From positions 1 to 56,422 of IMG/VR virus record IMGVR_UViG_3300021093_003859: DNA of 56,422 bases. One strand, given 5' to 3'. Below the pieces are notes generated by a model. The model was not told the origin of the DNA. It searched no databases and saw only the letters and a list, made by a program, of their open reading frames with translations. Source of the stretch: a virus. Each line of letters starts with the position of its first letter. The first letter of the stretch is position 1. Positions 31,490 to 40,158 of the stretch are shown here, piece by piece. Both the position numbers and the translations under genes were made by a program.

Positions 31490-32200
31490 TCAGTTGGTTT
31501 TTCTTATTTTGGCTAGATTGAAAAACTCTAAGATTAGTATATAGATCCATCCTATGTCTATTTCATACCAGCGTTGTTTGAACTTAGCAGAGGCACCATC
31601 TGCGTGATGATTATTATGTAGTTCTTCACCACCTATCCATACAGCCCAAGGCCAAAGATTACGGCTAGTATCTTTGGTGTCTGTGTTGCGATATCCCCAC
31701 CAATGGCTCAGTCCGTTGATAACTCCTGCTGCCCAGAAAGGTATCCACAGCATTTGAACACCCCAGACCACGAATCCCACAGGACCAAAAAGAGCAAGAT
31801 CTATGATCAACATTATGAGAATCCCTAGGCGACTGTGTGGGGTGTATAAGTTTTCTTCTATCCAGTCGTTGGGCGTACCTGTGCCCAGTTCCTGTAGAAG
31901 TATTTTATTTTTTGCTGCTTTGACATAGAGCAAGGCACCACCAAACAGCACACGCCAGATACCACATATCTGAGGTGAGTGCGGATCTCCTTCTTGGTCG
32001 CTGCGTTGATGATGTTTACGATGTATGGCCACCCATTCTTTTGTGACCATGCCTGTGGTTAGCCATAACCAAAAACGCATAAAGTGTGCTACCGCAGGAT
32101 GGAACTGCACTGCTCTGTGTGCCTGGCTACGATGTAGATACAGAGTAACACAGGCTATGGTGATTTGTACCATCACCAAGGTATATATGATTGTTAACAT
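31490..32200 (-). CDS. membrane fatty-acid desaturase (delta-9 type)
   Basis: A 236-residue acyl-CoA/acyl-lipid desaturase with all three His boxes: HRSQAH (23-28), HRKHH (60-64) and HNNHH (near 197), and helical membrane segments between them. It is shorter than bacterial DesC-type enzymes because the N- and C-terminal extensions are trimmed, but the di-iron core is complete. It is the last gene of an operon with isocitrate lyase and class II aldolase (1-nt overlap). It could adjust membrane fluidity during infection. Confidence 0.85.
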   Translation of the reverse strand: MLTIIYTLVMVQITIACVTLYLHRSQAHRAVQFHPAVAHFMRFWLWLTTGMVTKEWVAIHRKHHQRSDQEGDPHSPQICGIWRVLFGGALLYVKAAKNKILLQELGTGTPNDWIEENLYTPHSRLGILIMLIIDLALFGPVGFVVWGVQMLWIPFWAAGVINGLSHWWGYRNTDTKDTSRNLWPWAVWIGGEELHNNHHADGASAKFKQRWYEIDIGWIYILILEFFNLAKIRKTN

Positions 32201-32826
32201 TAGTAGTTACCTGAGGCTAAAACTATTTTACAGATATGTTCCAGTCGCTCGATATGTTCGAAGGATCTCCATGGAGATTGATCTATGGCTACAACCCCGT
32301 GACCTTTGATACCTACGATATCGTACTTAATCTCACCTGTAGTTTCATTTAAACCCAAGTTTTTGTGACACTGATCTCCTAGTTCCTGTGATATAGGAGG
32401 AACATCACCTACGTTCGTTGCTACCCTTGTATATCGACTAAGTTCTGGAAAATCTTTTACTAGTTCACTTAATTCTATACCGGCATGCATAGCGGCCACA
32501 CAATAAGTCGGATGAAGGTGTGTTACAACTCTAACTTCATCTTTATGAATAGATTTTTGTAGTCCAAAATGTAAAGGCATTTCTCCTGTGGGCTTTAGTC
32601 CCTGTGAGATATCGCTGTAGGGCATCTCTTGCCATAATGTAACAGGACCTTTTAAAATTTTTATCTTCTTAAATTGGTCTGGTTGTAGTGTCTGTTTGCG
32701 AACACCACTGGGTGTGACATAAAAATGATCGCGGTCGTGATGACGGATACTGATATTACCATCACGACTCGTAATCCAATTACGCTTATATGCCTCTACT
32801 AGAATATCACAGATAGTTTCTAACAT
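32200..32826 (-). CDS. class II aldolase/adducin-family protein
   Basis: A 208-residue AraD/FucA-type protein. It shows GNISIRHHDRDHFYVTPSG, PTGEMPLHF with the catalytic Glu, THLHPTYCVAAMHAG with the Zn-binding HxH, and GHGVVAIDQSPWRSFEHIERLEHICKI with the third His. Family members cleave sugar phosphates (fuculose- or rhamnulose-phosphate) or act on methylthioribulose phosphate. The substrate is undecided. It overlaps both neighbours by one base. Confidence 0.85.
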   Translation of the reverse strand: MLETICDILVEAYKRNWITSRDGNISIRHHDRDHFYVTPSGVRKQTLQPDQFKKIKILKGPVTLWQEMPYSDISQGLKPTGEMPLHFGLQKSIHKDEVRVVTHLHPTYCVAAMHAGIELSELVKDFPELSRYTRVATNVGDVPPISQELGDQCHKNLGLNETTGEIKYDIVGIKGHGVVAIDQSPWRSFEHIERLEHICKIVLASGNY

Positions 32827-34124
32827 TAATGAAACTGTTCCTCTTCTGTGCTGCCTTTCAATGCCTGTGTTGAAGCATTTTTTTCTATAGTAGTAGTCAC
32901 TCTATCGAAATATCCCGTACCTACTTCTCGCTGATGCTTGACTGCTTCAAATCCTCTGTCAGCGGCAGCGAACTCTTTCTCTTGTAGTTCCACAAATGCT
33001 GGCATGCCATCACGAGCATAGCCATAAGCCATATCAAACATATGGTAGTTAAGATTATGAAACCCAGCGAGTGTAATGAACTGGAACTTATAACCCATTG
33101 CTCCAAGCTCGCGCTGGAAACGGCTAATTGCGTCTGCATCTAGATTCTTCCTCCAATTAAATGATGGTGAACAGTTGTAGGCCAACATCTTGCCGGGATA
33201 GTGTCGGTGGATCTCTTCGGCAAACCTGCGTGCGAAATCAAGATCGGGTTTCCCTGTTTCACACCATACGAGATCTGCATAGGGGCAGTAGGCCAGTGCT
33301 CTGCTGACTGCTTGGTCGAATCCTGCTCGGGTTCTAAAGAAACCTTCCACAGTTCTTTCACCAGTAAGAAAAGGAACGTCGTTAGGATCAACATCGCTAG
33401 TGATAAGGTCACCAGCTTCGGCATCAGTACGAGCGATAACGAGAGTAGGCACGCCCAAGACATCAGCAGCGAGACGAGCGGCAACAAGTTTATTGACTGC
33501 TTCTCTGGTTGGTACAAGGACTTTTCCTCCCATATGTCCGCATTTCTTGACTGATGCTAACTGATCTTCGAAGTGTACTCCTGCAGCACCTGCTCGGATC
33601 ATGGCTTTCATCAGTTCAAAAGCATTTAACACACCACCAAAGCCTGCTTCAGCATCAGCGACTATGGGTGCGAAGAAATCTCTATCTCCCGTCTGTTCCA
33701 TCCACTGTATCTGATCTGCTCTGCGGAATGTGTTGTTTATTCTATTTACTACCGCAGGCACTGAATCTGCTGGGTATAGACTCTGATCTGGATACATCTC
33801 TCCTGCTAGATTAGCATCACCTGCTACCTGCCATCCGCTTAGATATATTGCTTTGAGTCCTGCTTTGACCTGCTGTAGGGCCTGCATGCCTGTTAGAGCA
33901 CCTAGTGTATTGACATATGGCTCATCGTGCAAGAGTCGCCATAGTTTTTTGGCTTGATCGACAGCAAACTGATCTGGATAAACTCGCGAACCTTGTAGAT
34001 TTACTACATCCTCTGCTGTGTAGGGTCTTTTAACCCCACTCCATCTGTCATTGGTGGCCCATTCTTTTTGTAGACGATATGCCAGCCAACTTCTATCTGC
34101 TGTCTGTGAGTGTGTTGGTTCCAT
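32826..34124 (-). CDS. aceA: isocitrate lyase
   Basis: A 432-residue isocitrate lyase, close to E. coli AceA (434). The active-site KKCGHMGGK puts the catalytic Cys at 195, as in E. coli; [12 protein letters not shown] and the NCSPSFNW substrate loop are intact, and the C-terminal GSTEEEQFH lid end is present. It would split isocitrate to succinate and glyoxylate, bypassing the CO2-losing TCA steps. No malate synthase is seen in this window. Transcription probably starts at a CATAAATA box 25 nt upstream; AGGAGAAG is the ribosome site. Confidence 0.96.
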   Translation of the reverse strand: MEPTHSQTADRSWLAYRLQKEWATNDRWSGVKRPYTAEDVVNLQGSRVYPDQFAVDQAKKLWRLLHDEPYVNTLGALTGMQALQQVKAGLKAIYLSGWQVAGDANLAGEMYPDQSLYPADSVPAVVNRINNTFRRADQIQWMEQTGDRDFFAPIVADAEAGFGGVLNAFELMKAMIRAGAAGVHFEDQLASVKKCGHMGGKVLVPTREAVNKLVAARLAADVLGVPTLVIARTDAEAGDLITSDVDPNDVPFLTGERTVEGFFRTRAGFDQAVSRALAYCPYADLVWCETGKPDLDFARRFAEEIHRHYPGKMLAYNCSPSFNWRKNLDADAISRFQRELGAMGYKFQFITLAGFHNLNYHMFDMAYGYARDGMPAFVELQEKEFAAADRGFEAVKHQREVGTGYFDRVTTTIEKNASTQALKGSTEEEQFH

Positions 34125-34149
34125 TTTGCTTCTCCTAATTTGTGTCCAG

Positions 34150-34157
34150 TATTTATG
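34150..34157 (-). promoter_or_regulatory. T4-late-type promoter box before aceA
   Basis: Minus strand CATAAATA followed by CTGG, 25 nt before the aceA ATG. Confidence 0.55.
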
Positions 34158-34172
34158 GCAGAGCAGCAGAGG

Positions 34173-34201
34173 TTGACAAAATCATTAACTGAGCATATAA
34201 T
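34173..34201 (+). promoter_or_regulatory. consensus host sigma70 promoter, probably leaderless
   Basis: TTGACA, 17 nt, TATAAT, then AACAAT and the ATG at 34208. The six-base gap means transcription should begin at the start codon. Confidence 0.8.
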
Positions 34202-34207
34202 AACAAT

Positions 34208-34936
34208 ATGAAAAAAAGCATCGCAGCTCTGTCCATTTTAATTGCTTGTCAGAGTTGGGCACAACAATGGCACATCGAAGAATCATGGAAATCTGCTGTT
34301 GTGCATGTACCAGGAAAATGGTTTTCTTCTAAATTGGAAAATGTAGAAGTAGAAAATCCCATGCCTGTGGTTATATACTTGCATGGATGCTCTGGCATTT
34401 CTCAGACAGATCAAAGTTGGGCTCGAACATTAAAGGGCATGGGCTTCGTGGTGGTCATGCCCGATTCTTTAGCCATACCCGGTCGGCAAAGCAATTGCGA
34501 TACTGTTAATAAAAAAACTAATCTAGGCAAAGTGAATGCTACAGAACTCCGTAGCCGAGAAGTCGAATACGCACTAAAACAAATAAGACTCAAACCTTGG
34601 GCGGATCAAAGAAGAATCTTTATTATGGGACACAGCGAAGGCGCAGTAGGGGTTACGAGAGTCAACGACGAATTAATCAAAGGCATAGTGATATCAGGTT
34701 TCCCTTGTGTGCATGGCCTTTGGGCAGATAAAAATATTCCAGTTCTGGCGATAGGTTGGAGTGAGGATCCCTGGTTCGGTAATAGATATAATCATCGACA
34801 GTGTATCGATCATTGGGGTGATCGATCAGATGCTACACAGATAGTTCTAGAAGGTAGAGGGCACGGAACTGCTGAAGAATCCAGGGCTATAGAAGGTGTC
34901 AAAAGTTTTTTTAAAAGGTTAATCAGTGAAAAATAA
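34208..34936 (+). CDS. exported dienelactone-hydrolase-like alpha/beta hydrolase
   Basis: A 242-residue alpha/beta hydrolase with a signal peptide (cut after ACQSWA, residue 18). YLHGCSGIS forms the oxyanion region, GHSEGA near 140 holds the nucleophilic Ser, and GHGTAEE near the end holds the His. The family hydrolyses lactones and esters; the periplasmic location suggests action on envelope or imported esters. Its transcript is probably leaderless. The next gene overlaps by 11 nt. Confidence 0.75.
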   Translation: MKKSIAALSILIACQSWAQQWHIEESWKSAVVHVPGKWFSSKLENVEVENPMPVVIYLHGCSGISQTDQSWARTLKGMGFVVVMPDSLAIPGRQSNCDTVNKKTNLGKVNATELRSREVEYALKQIRLKPWADQRRIFIMGHSEGAVGVTRVNDELIKGIVISGFPCVHGLWADKNIPVLAIGWSEDPWFGNRYNHRQCIDHWGDRSDATQIVLEGRGHGTAEESRAIEGVKSFFKRLISEK

Positions 34937-35516
34937 AGTTATTTTAACAGACGCAGACGGTGTAATTTTGGATTGGGAGTACGCCTTTGATATTTGGATG
35001 CAAGAACACGGTTTCCAAAAGCAAGACGGTGGACAGTTCATCTACAATATCGGTCGTCGATACGGCATCGATATGGAGCAGGGCAAGAAGCTGATTAAAA
35101 TCTTTAACGAATCGGCATCTGTTGGATTCCTTCCTGCACTACGAGATTCGATGTATTATGTAAAACGACTGCACGAAGAGCAAGGTTATGTGTTCCACTG
35201 CATCACTAGCCTTAGCAAAAACGAAAACGCTCAAAAACTTCGCACGATGAATCTGCAGAAGCTGTTTGGCAAGACAGCCTTTGCACACTACATCTTCCTA
35301 GATACGGGTGAGGACAAAGACGGTGTCCTGCAGGATTACAAAGATTCTGGACTTTGGTGGATTGAGGACAAGATCACTAATGCAGAAACAGGATTGAATT
35401 TAGGATTGAAACCTTTGCTCATGGAACACGGGCATAATATGGATTACGATAACCCATTGATTCCTAGAGTAAAAAATTGGAAAGATATCTACGAAAGAAT
35501 CGTAGACAGTGTTTAA
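34926..35516 (+). CDS. HAD-superfamily phosphatase
   Basis: A 196-residue HAD-like hydrolase with motif I DADGVILDW (Asp nucleophile at residue 8), motif II CITSLS and a motif III/IV region with WWIEDK. The length and DADGV motif resemble phage and bacterial 5'-nucleotidase-type HADs. It may dephosphorylate nucleotides or sugar phosphates. It is coupled to the upstream hydrolase and overlaps the next tiny gene. Confidence 0.75.
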   Translation: MKNKVILTDADGVILDWEYAFDIWMQEHGFQKQDGGQFIYNIGRRYGIDMEQGKKLIKIFNESASVGFLPALRDSMYYVKRLHEEQGYVFHCITSLSKNENAQKLRTMNLQKLFGKTAFAHYIFLDTGEDKDGVLQDYKDSGLWWIEDKITNAETGLNLGLKPLLMEHGHNMDYDNPLIPRVKNWKDIYERIVDSV

Positions 35517-35619
35517 AGTTTTAAACTTTATACTTTTGTGCTTAGTGGTTTTTGGAATGTGCCTGCTGATCATTCCGATTATTGGAATAGTGTTCGGCTT
35601 AATAAAAAGCTCACTTTAG
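35509..35619 (+). CDS. 36-residue membrane peptide
   Basis: A GTG start overlaps the HAD stop (GTGTTTAA). The peptide is one hydrophobic helix (MFKVLNFILLCLVVFGMC and on to IVFGLI) with a short KSSL tail. It could be a small inner-membrane peptide. No family is recognised. Confidence 0.5.
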   Translation: MFKVLNFILLCLVVFGMCLLIIPIIGIVFGLIKSSL

Positions 35620-35669
35620 GATGCCATTCCGGGGCACGACTCCCATAACATCCACGCCAGCAGCCGGCG

Positions 35670-35704
35670 ACACCTATGTAACGATAACGTCCTAAGGTAG
35701 GTGT
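35670..35704. other. hairpin whose loop resembles 23S rRNA helix 69 / I-CeuI site
   Basis: Seven-base-pair stem ACACCTA/TAGGTGT. The interior, positions 35678-35700, reads GTAACgATAACG-TCCTAAGGTAG, matching the conserved 23S rRNA segment GTAACTATAACGGTCCTAAGGTAG except for one substitution and one missing G. It lies between convergent genes and its stem runs into the next stop codon. Confidence 0.45.
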
Positions 35705-36141
35705 TAGTTGCACCAACTTTGTTTTGCATCACCGTAGTATTCACGGGCTAGTCCGTTGGCGATCAAACCTTGGCGCACACTCTGTCCATTGACCGTGATG
35801 TCACCTAGCACTCGTCCACCGAACTTGTCCCAACCGTATAAGGTGACCTGTATCTTACCTCCCTGTTGTATCAGCTGTGTGGTCCACTTGCTGGCCATCT
35901 GTGCTCGCTGGTCCTCCTGCGGGCACTGGGCACGGTGTCCTTTCTCTGGGGTATCCACACCAAAAATCCTGACAGCCAGTTCTGGCTTTAGGGGTGCTGG
36001 TAGGAAGGGTGCGGCAATCACGATGGTGTCGCCGTCTGATACTCTAATGACCTGCGCATCGTAGGTCGCAGAGTTCTTGGGCATCTTCTGCGCCAGGGCG
36101 ATCATTGGTACTGCCAGTAATAATAGTAGTAGTTTTTTCAT
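35704..36141 (-). CDS. secreted thermonuclease-like (SNase) protein
   Basis: A 145-residue staphylococcal-nuclease-fold protein with a signal peptide (cleavage after IALA, residue 17). The core shows VIRVSDGDTIVI, VRIFGVDTPE with the catalytic Arg/Glu, and DKFGGRVLGDI with the second Arg. It should degrade DNA or RNA in the periplasm or outside the cell, perhaps against competing phage DNA. AATAAATA and AAAGGAAATATC precede the ATG. Confidence 0.85.
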   Translation of the reverse strand: MKKLLLLLLAVPMIALAQKMPKNSATYDAQVIRVSDGDTIVIAAPFLPAPLKPELAVRIFGVDTPEKGHRAQCPQEDQRAQMASKWTTQLIQQGGKIQVTLYGWDKFGGRVLGDITVNGQSVRQGLIANGLAREYYGDAKQSWCN

Positions 36142-36156
36142 GATATTTCCTTTTTG

Positions 36157-36807
36157 TTATTTATTCTTAGTCCAGAAGCCCAGGCGTTCTCCAGCAGGGC
36201 TGGCATACCACGAATATCCCTGGGGATTCGCGAGACTGTCCCCTCGCCAGACGGGTATTATTTCGTCCGATCCATGATTCGCGAAATCATCGTTCCAGCG
36301 CAGATGCACTTCTATGGCTTTGGTACCTATGTATTCTACATTGACCCAGGCTGCCTGTGTTTCTAGTCCTTTTAGAAAACTCGGAAACGGTAATCTATCT
36401 GATACCTTAGACCAGCGGCTGAACCTATCTAGCCTGTCGGGATCGTTCCGGAATCCCTCCACGGTGAGTTCCTGCTGTCCCCAGTGATAGTCTACAGAGA
36501 TGTGCCTGCCCACAAGCACTTCGCTCCAGAAATATCCGTCTGGTACTACTCCATCGTCACCTCGATGCATGAACATTTTTTGGGCGCCTCGGCTCATCAT
36601 CCTTATATTAGTGATGGGACGCACGATATAATAACCGTCTCGGGGTACAGGTATACCTGCGGGAGCAGCCATTATGTCCTGCTTACGGGCTACGATCAGT
36701 TTGTCGTAGATCCAAAGCCAATCGCGAGGACAGCGATTCCACACGTCTCTGTCACTGACCTGATCCACGGTCTGTTTCTTTGAACTGATAGAACCAATTG
36801 GTATCAC
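36157..36807 (-). CDS. conserved phage protein, beta-rich
   Basis: A 216-residue protein. KLIVARKQDIMAAPAGIPVPRDGYYIVRPITNIRMMSRGA is the conserved N-terminal block, and further conserved segments are GYFWSEVLVGRHISVDYHWG and RWSKVSDRLPFPSFL. The family recurs in marine T4-like phages and is sometimes described as ATP-grasp-like, which I cannot confirm. The start is uncertain: GTG at 36807 overlaps the preceding gene by 56 nt, and GTG at 36768 is the alternative. Confidence 0.6.
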   Translation of the reverse strand: MIPIGSISSKKQTVDQVSDRDVWNRCPRDWLWIYDKLIVARKQDIMAAPAGIPVPRDGYYIVRPITNIRMMSRGAQKMFMHRGDDGVVPDGYFWSEVLVGRHISVDYHWGQQELTVEGFRNDPDRLDRFSRWSKVSDRLPFPSFLKGLETQAAWVNVEYIGTKAIEVHLRWNDDFANHGSDEIIPVWRGDSLANPQGYSWYASPAGERLGFWTKNK

Positions 36808-37405
36808 CGCCCGTGCTCCATTTGCTGACGTTCTCCACTGACCATATATCTGCGGGGATCTTGAAATCTGGTGTTTTCAGTTCATTGGGCACGAGACTGA
36901 CATCATACCATAGGCAGCGATTGTTGGGTTGGCAGGCAAACTGTCCATTGTCTAGTTTGATAAAATTATAGCTCTTGTGTTCCTGCGCTCCTTCCGTGAA
37001 TGTGACATCCAGCCTGTTGTGGTCGGGCGCAGCGAAGTCTATGGTGAACAGATAGTTGCCCAGATGAAACTTGCGATCCTTGCCATAATATTTGACCTTG
37101 AGTCCACGGAGATTTGATTTCTCTATGACTGCCATATCGTAGCCTAGGCAGTCCCAGATCTGGAGATTATCCAAGGGCAAATATTCAGACACGGGCTTCC
37201 ACACGAACGCTGAGATGGGCAGTTTGTCGTAGAGCGCACCGTAGTCTGTGAGCATACATTCTATGCGGAAGGCCTGTCCTTTGATCGCTTTGGCTGTGAT
37301 CCAGAAGCAGGGTTCTAGTTCACCCTGTCGCCTTTCCTGATTGTAAAGGAACTCCGCACGGACGAAACACTTCACGGGAGGTATGTTGGCTACTAGGAAA
37401 GTCAT
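36752..37405 (-). CDS. unknown 217-residue phage protein
   Basis: A beta-rich protein that begins MTFLVANIPPVKCFVRAEFL and includes ECMLTDYGALYDKLPISAFVWKP and GNYLFTIDFAAPDHNRLDVTF. Its conserved relatives are usually followed by the protein encoded at 36157, as here, so the two likely work together. The ATG overlaps the stop of the Cys-rich gene (TAATG). No catalytic motif is seen. Confidence 0.65.
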   Translation of the reverse strand: MTFLVANIPPVKCFVRAEFLYNQERRQGELEPCFWITAKAIKGQAFRIECMLTDYGALYDKLPISAFVWKPVSEYLPLDNLQIWDCLGYDMAVIEKSNLRGLKVKYYGKDRKFHLGNYLFTIDFAAPDHNRLDVTFTEGAQEHKSYNFIKLDNGQFACQPNNRCLWYDVSLVPNELKTPDFKIPADIWSVENVSKWSTGGDTNWFYQFKETDRGSGQ

Positions 37406-37578
37406 TACAACCTACCTATTTCGACTCTTTCTTCAGTTTCAGCACAATTAGGACAACTGCATTCTGTACAGTCACAGTCGTCAGTCATGCAACTGTTTCC
37501 GCAGTGTTGGGTACAGCCGCATCGACATTTTGCTTGCAATTTGAAATATGCTTCGTTGTCGTCTATGAAGTTTTCCAT
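37405..37578 (-). CDS. metallothionein-like Cys-rich protein
   Basis: A 57-residue protein with ten Cys between residues 18 and 45, in the pattern CxCxC-x3-C-x3-C-x4-CxC-x2-CxC-x2-C, framed by an acidic N-terminus and a hydrophilic C-terminus. One His lies inside (QHC). GAAGGAG stands 9 nt before the ATG. The Cys density and CxC repeats suggest a metal-thiolate cluster. An alternative is a small zinc-knuckle protein. It resembles no phage protein I know. Confidence 0.65.
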   Translation of the reverse strand: MENFIDDNEAYFKLQAKCRCGCTQHCGNSCMTDDCDCTECSCPNCAETEERVEIGRL

Positions 37579-37620
37579 AATTTATCGCTCCTTCAATTCT
37601 AATCCCTGCAAACTTTCTCA

Positions 37621-39732
37621 TCATGCGTGTTCCTGCCAAGTTACAGTTCCTGTGGCTTGACCGTCGGCCACAGAGCTTATAGCGGCCAAACACCATATAT
37701 CTGACACGCCAGCTAATGTTCTACCTAATTGTTGACTAAAATCAATTTCGTTGCCCATGGATAGACTGCCACCTCTAGTTGGGCCTATAAACATACCCTG
37801 ATCTATCACAGTGCCCCCAGTAAGTGCAGTGGCTGATAAGTCATATTCGACTGAACTATCTGCTCCTGCTGACTGGAAACTTGCTCCAGTTAAAGTAGGA
37901 TTTAGAATAATTCTATATGAATAATTTGCATCATTCAGTCCAAGCACTTCAAATTTAGCTGGAACTACAACTGCATCTAAAAACTGACTTTTTAATCTAA
38001 TATTTATTAACGGTCGGTAAATTGAATCGCTTAGATTTTTTCCAGACAAACTATTTCCTATGGATCTAGGTATACTGCGATTTACGTATCCGCCCTCAGA
38101 AATAACCGTGCTACAAATAACCTGCATAGCAGTGTACTCTGATACTTCTCTTTCCGATTCGTCAACTAACAGTTCATATCTTACAGGCAAGGTAGCAGTG
38201 GTCATGTAAACCAAAGCTAGATTTCCAGCATGATGGAATGTATGACATACTATGAAGTTACCGTCGATTACAAAACCAGTTCTAACTGATCCAACTCCTA
38301 GCCATTCTAAATCGCACCACCATATCTGTGCTTTAGTTACGTTTAGTGTTTTTCCGCTGGCACCTGTGCCATCAAGCTTGTCTCCATTCCAGCTACTTTG
38401 CGGAATTTTCTCTGTGCTGTCGTCTACAGAGCCTGTTGTGTACTTACGTATGACTATGTTCTTTATGGTGTCATTAGTTTCAAAATACACTCCGTTCTCT
38501 GTGCCAAAGAATCCAACACGTTGCGTTACACCTATTGTTGGATTGTTCATTACAAAGGATGCCATTACCAAAAGACTTTTACCTGGTTGGTAACTGAACA
38601 CCCTCTTGCTTTCTCTGACACAGGTTCCACCGGCACTTGTGGACATGGTGATTGTGCTAGTAAATGCATCAAATGTGATCGAACCAGAGGATGTAGTTGA
38701 TTCACTCCATTTTAGAGGATCATCTCTATATCTCAGAGCACCATCAAACAAGGTGTAAGGATCGCTAACACGAAGCCGGGCTACAGCATCTAGGTTAGTG
38801 CCAGTGATAGTGGTTTCCGTAGTGCCCGTTATAGGTAGAGGATTAATGCTTGATACTGTTTGCCCATCTAAAGTTAAGGAAACTTGTCCTATAATGCTAA
38901 GACTACTTTCGCCGCAGTTCTGTATCTCTAAACAGGTATTAGTGATGTTTACATCTAATGTAGTGTCTACGCAGTTCTGCACTCCTATACAGGTGTTGCG
39001 GAGATCTACGGGGAATGGATTTTCTACAGTGACCGCCACACCTTCAACGGTGATATTTCCAGAAACACTTAACACCCCATCTGTGCCGCAATTCGTCACA
39101 GGTATACAGGTGCCTTCTGGAAAGGCTACTATCAACGGATTCAAATCTGACACTGGCAGACCTTCTAGGCCAGTTTCTATCTTTACTATTCCTACTACGC
39201 TGAGACTGCCTTCTCCACAGTTTTGTATAGATATACAGTCGTCGCCTAGAGTCACTGGTAAAGGATTGTTGTTCGCCACAGGCAATTCGTTGATAAGGAT
39301 TATAGAATTAGCATTGGTGTTTAACCTGGTACCGTCGCAGTTCATGACCTTGAGGCAGGTGTCTGTGATGTCTACTGGTATGGGATTGCCCGTGGCCAGC
39401 GGTAGTCCTCCTACCAGCAATCCCACGTTGCCGCTAATCACCCAGGGGCTTGTGCCCTGATAGACCGTGCCCTGTATGGCCAGCGTGTTGCCGGAATCCG
39501 TCTTCACACTGACTTCTGGCATCGAGTTGATATCTACAGGTGGCATTGAAACAACATTAATATTAGTATCAATATTGATATCACCTTGTACAATGATATT
39601 ACCTTGGAAGTTAGAAATTACCCTCAGCGCAGGTTCGCCCGTGCTCAGGTAATCCATAGCGGTATGGAGGTCTGAAACATTGGGCTCCCAACTGTGTTGG
39701 TAGTTGGTTGAATTGGGATTCATTATTCCCAT
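37621..39732 (-). CDS. large virion protein with Cys-paired repeats
   Basis: A 703-residue protein. The N-terminal half holds several roughly 40-residue repeats built around a (T/D)(T/D)C-x2-(V/I)-xNC core and an NPxPV turn (e.g. CLKVMNC, CISIQNC, CIPVTNC, CIGVQNC, CLEIQNC). The C-terminal half (from about 330) is a beta-rich domain with YRDDPLKW and NDTIKNIVIRKYTTGS, typical of aquatic-phage baseplate or fibre proteins. A single C-terminal Trp/Gln stretch closes it. The paired Cys could form disulfides in the mature virion. Confidence 0.65.
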   Translation of the reverse strand: MGIMNPNSTNYQHSWEPNVSDLHTAMDYLSTGEPALRVISNFQGNIIVQGDINIDTNINVVSMPPVDINSMPEVSVKTDSGNTLAIQGTVYQGTSPWVISGNVGLLVGGLPLATGNPIPVDITDTCLKVMNCDGTRLNTNANSIILINELPVANNNPLPVTLGDDCISIQNCGEGSLSVVGIVKIETGLEGLPVSDLNPLIVAFPEGTCIPVTNCGTDGVLSVSGNITVEGVAVTVENPFPVDLRNTCIGVQNCVDTTLDVNITNTCLEIQNCGESSLSIIGQVSLTLDGQTVSSINPLPITGTTETTITGTNLDAVARLRVSDPYTLFDGALRYRDDPLKWSESTTSSGSITFDAFTSTITMSTSAGGTCVRESKRVFSYQPGKSLLVMASFVMNNPTIGVTQRVGFFGTENGVYFETNDTIKNIVIRKYTTGSVDDSTEKIPQSSWNGDKLDGTGASGKTLNVTKAQIWWCDLEWLGVGSVRTGFVIDGNFIVCHTFHHAGNLALVYMTTATLPVRYELLVDESEREVSEYTAMQVICSTVISEGGYVNRSIPRSIGNSLSGKNLSDSIYRPLINIRLKSQFLDAVVVPAKFEVLGLNDANYSYRIILNPTLTGASFQSAGADSSVEYDLSATALTGGTVIDQGMFIGPTRGGSLSMGNEIDFSQQLGRTLAGVSDIWCLAAISSVADGQATGTVTWQEHA

Positions 39733-39735
39733 TGA

Positions 39736-40158
39736 TTAACTCCAGGGTCTACCGTTGACTGCTCCGCCCGGGTTGGGATTATCTACCACCGAGTTACCTA
39801 CATATTTGGTTGGTAGATCTGTAAGGGTATAGGTGCTTCTTGGATTACCGTCTGCTGCTCTAGTAGCCGCGGCAATTTCTAATTTTTGTATCTGTCTATC
39901 TTCTTTGGTACCTACTTGATTTGGAGTGCAAAGCACAGTGTCTCCATCTACTATGCCTAGAGTAGTCAGTGAGGTACTGCTGTCTCCATATACAGTATCA
40001 TTTATTGCAGGGTTATTTAATAAACTGATTTTGTAATAGTCAGTGGGTAGCCCTTCATCGGCAGCGATAGCGATAATCAATTGATCTATGGTGATCGTCA
40101 ATGCCACTGTGACATCACGTTTTCTGCTGGTAAGCCCTATATAGTATATTGTGGCCAT
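39736..40158 (-). CDS. virion-type protein with ubiquitin-like fold
   Basis: A 140-residue protein. Residues 1-75 resemble a beta-grasp domain: IGLTSRKRDVTVALTITIDQLIIAIAADEGLP and the terminal turn LTTLGIVDGDTVLC, which parallels the end of ubiquitin-like domains. A Pro/Asn/Gly-rich tail follows. The neighbours are a large virion protein and two small MRIS/MSN-type proteins, so a structural function is likely. The fold is inferred from pattern only. Confidence 0.5.
   Translation of the reverse strand: MATIYYIGLTSRKRDVTVALTITIDQLIIAIAADEGLPTDYYKISLLNNPAINDTVYGDSSTSLTTLGIVDGDTVLCTPNQVGTKEDRQIQKLEIAAATRAADGNPRSTYTLTDLPTKYVGNSVVDNPNPGGAVNGRPWS

Noticed and set aside
37481-37696. Minus-strand 71-codon frame
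   Set aside because: It overlaps the Cys-rich gene in another frame, lacks a ribosome site and spans the end of the virion-protein gene.
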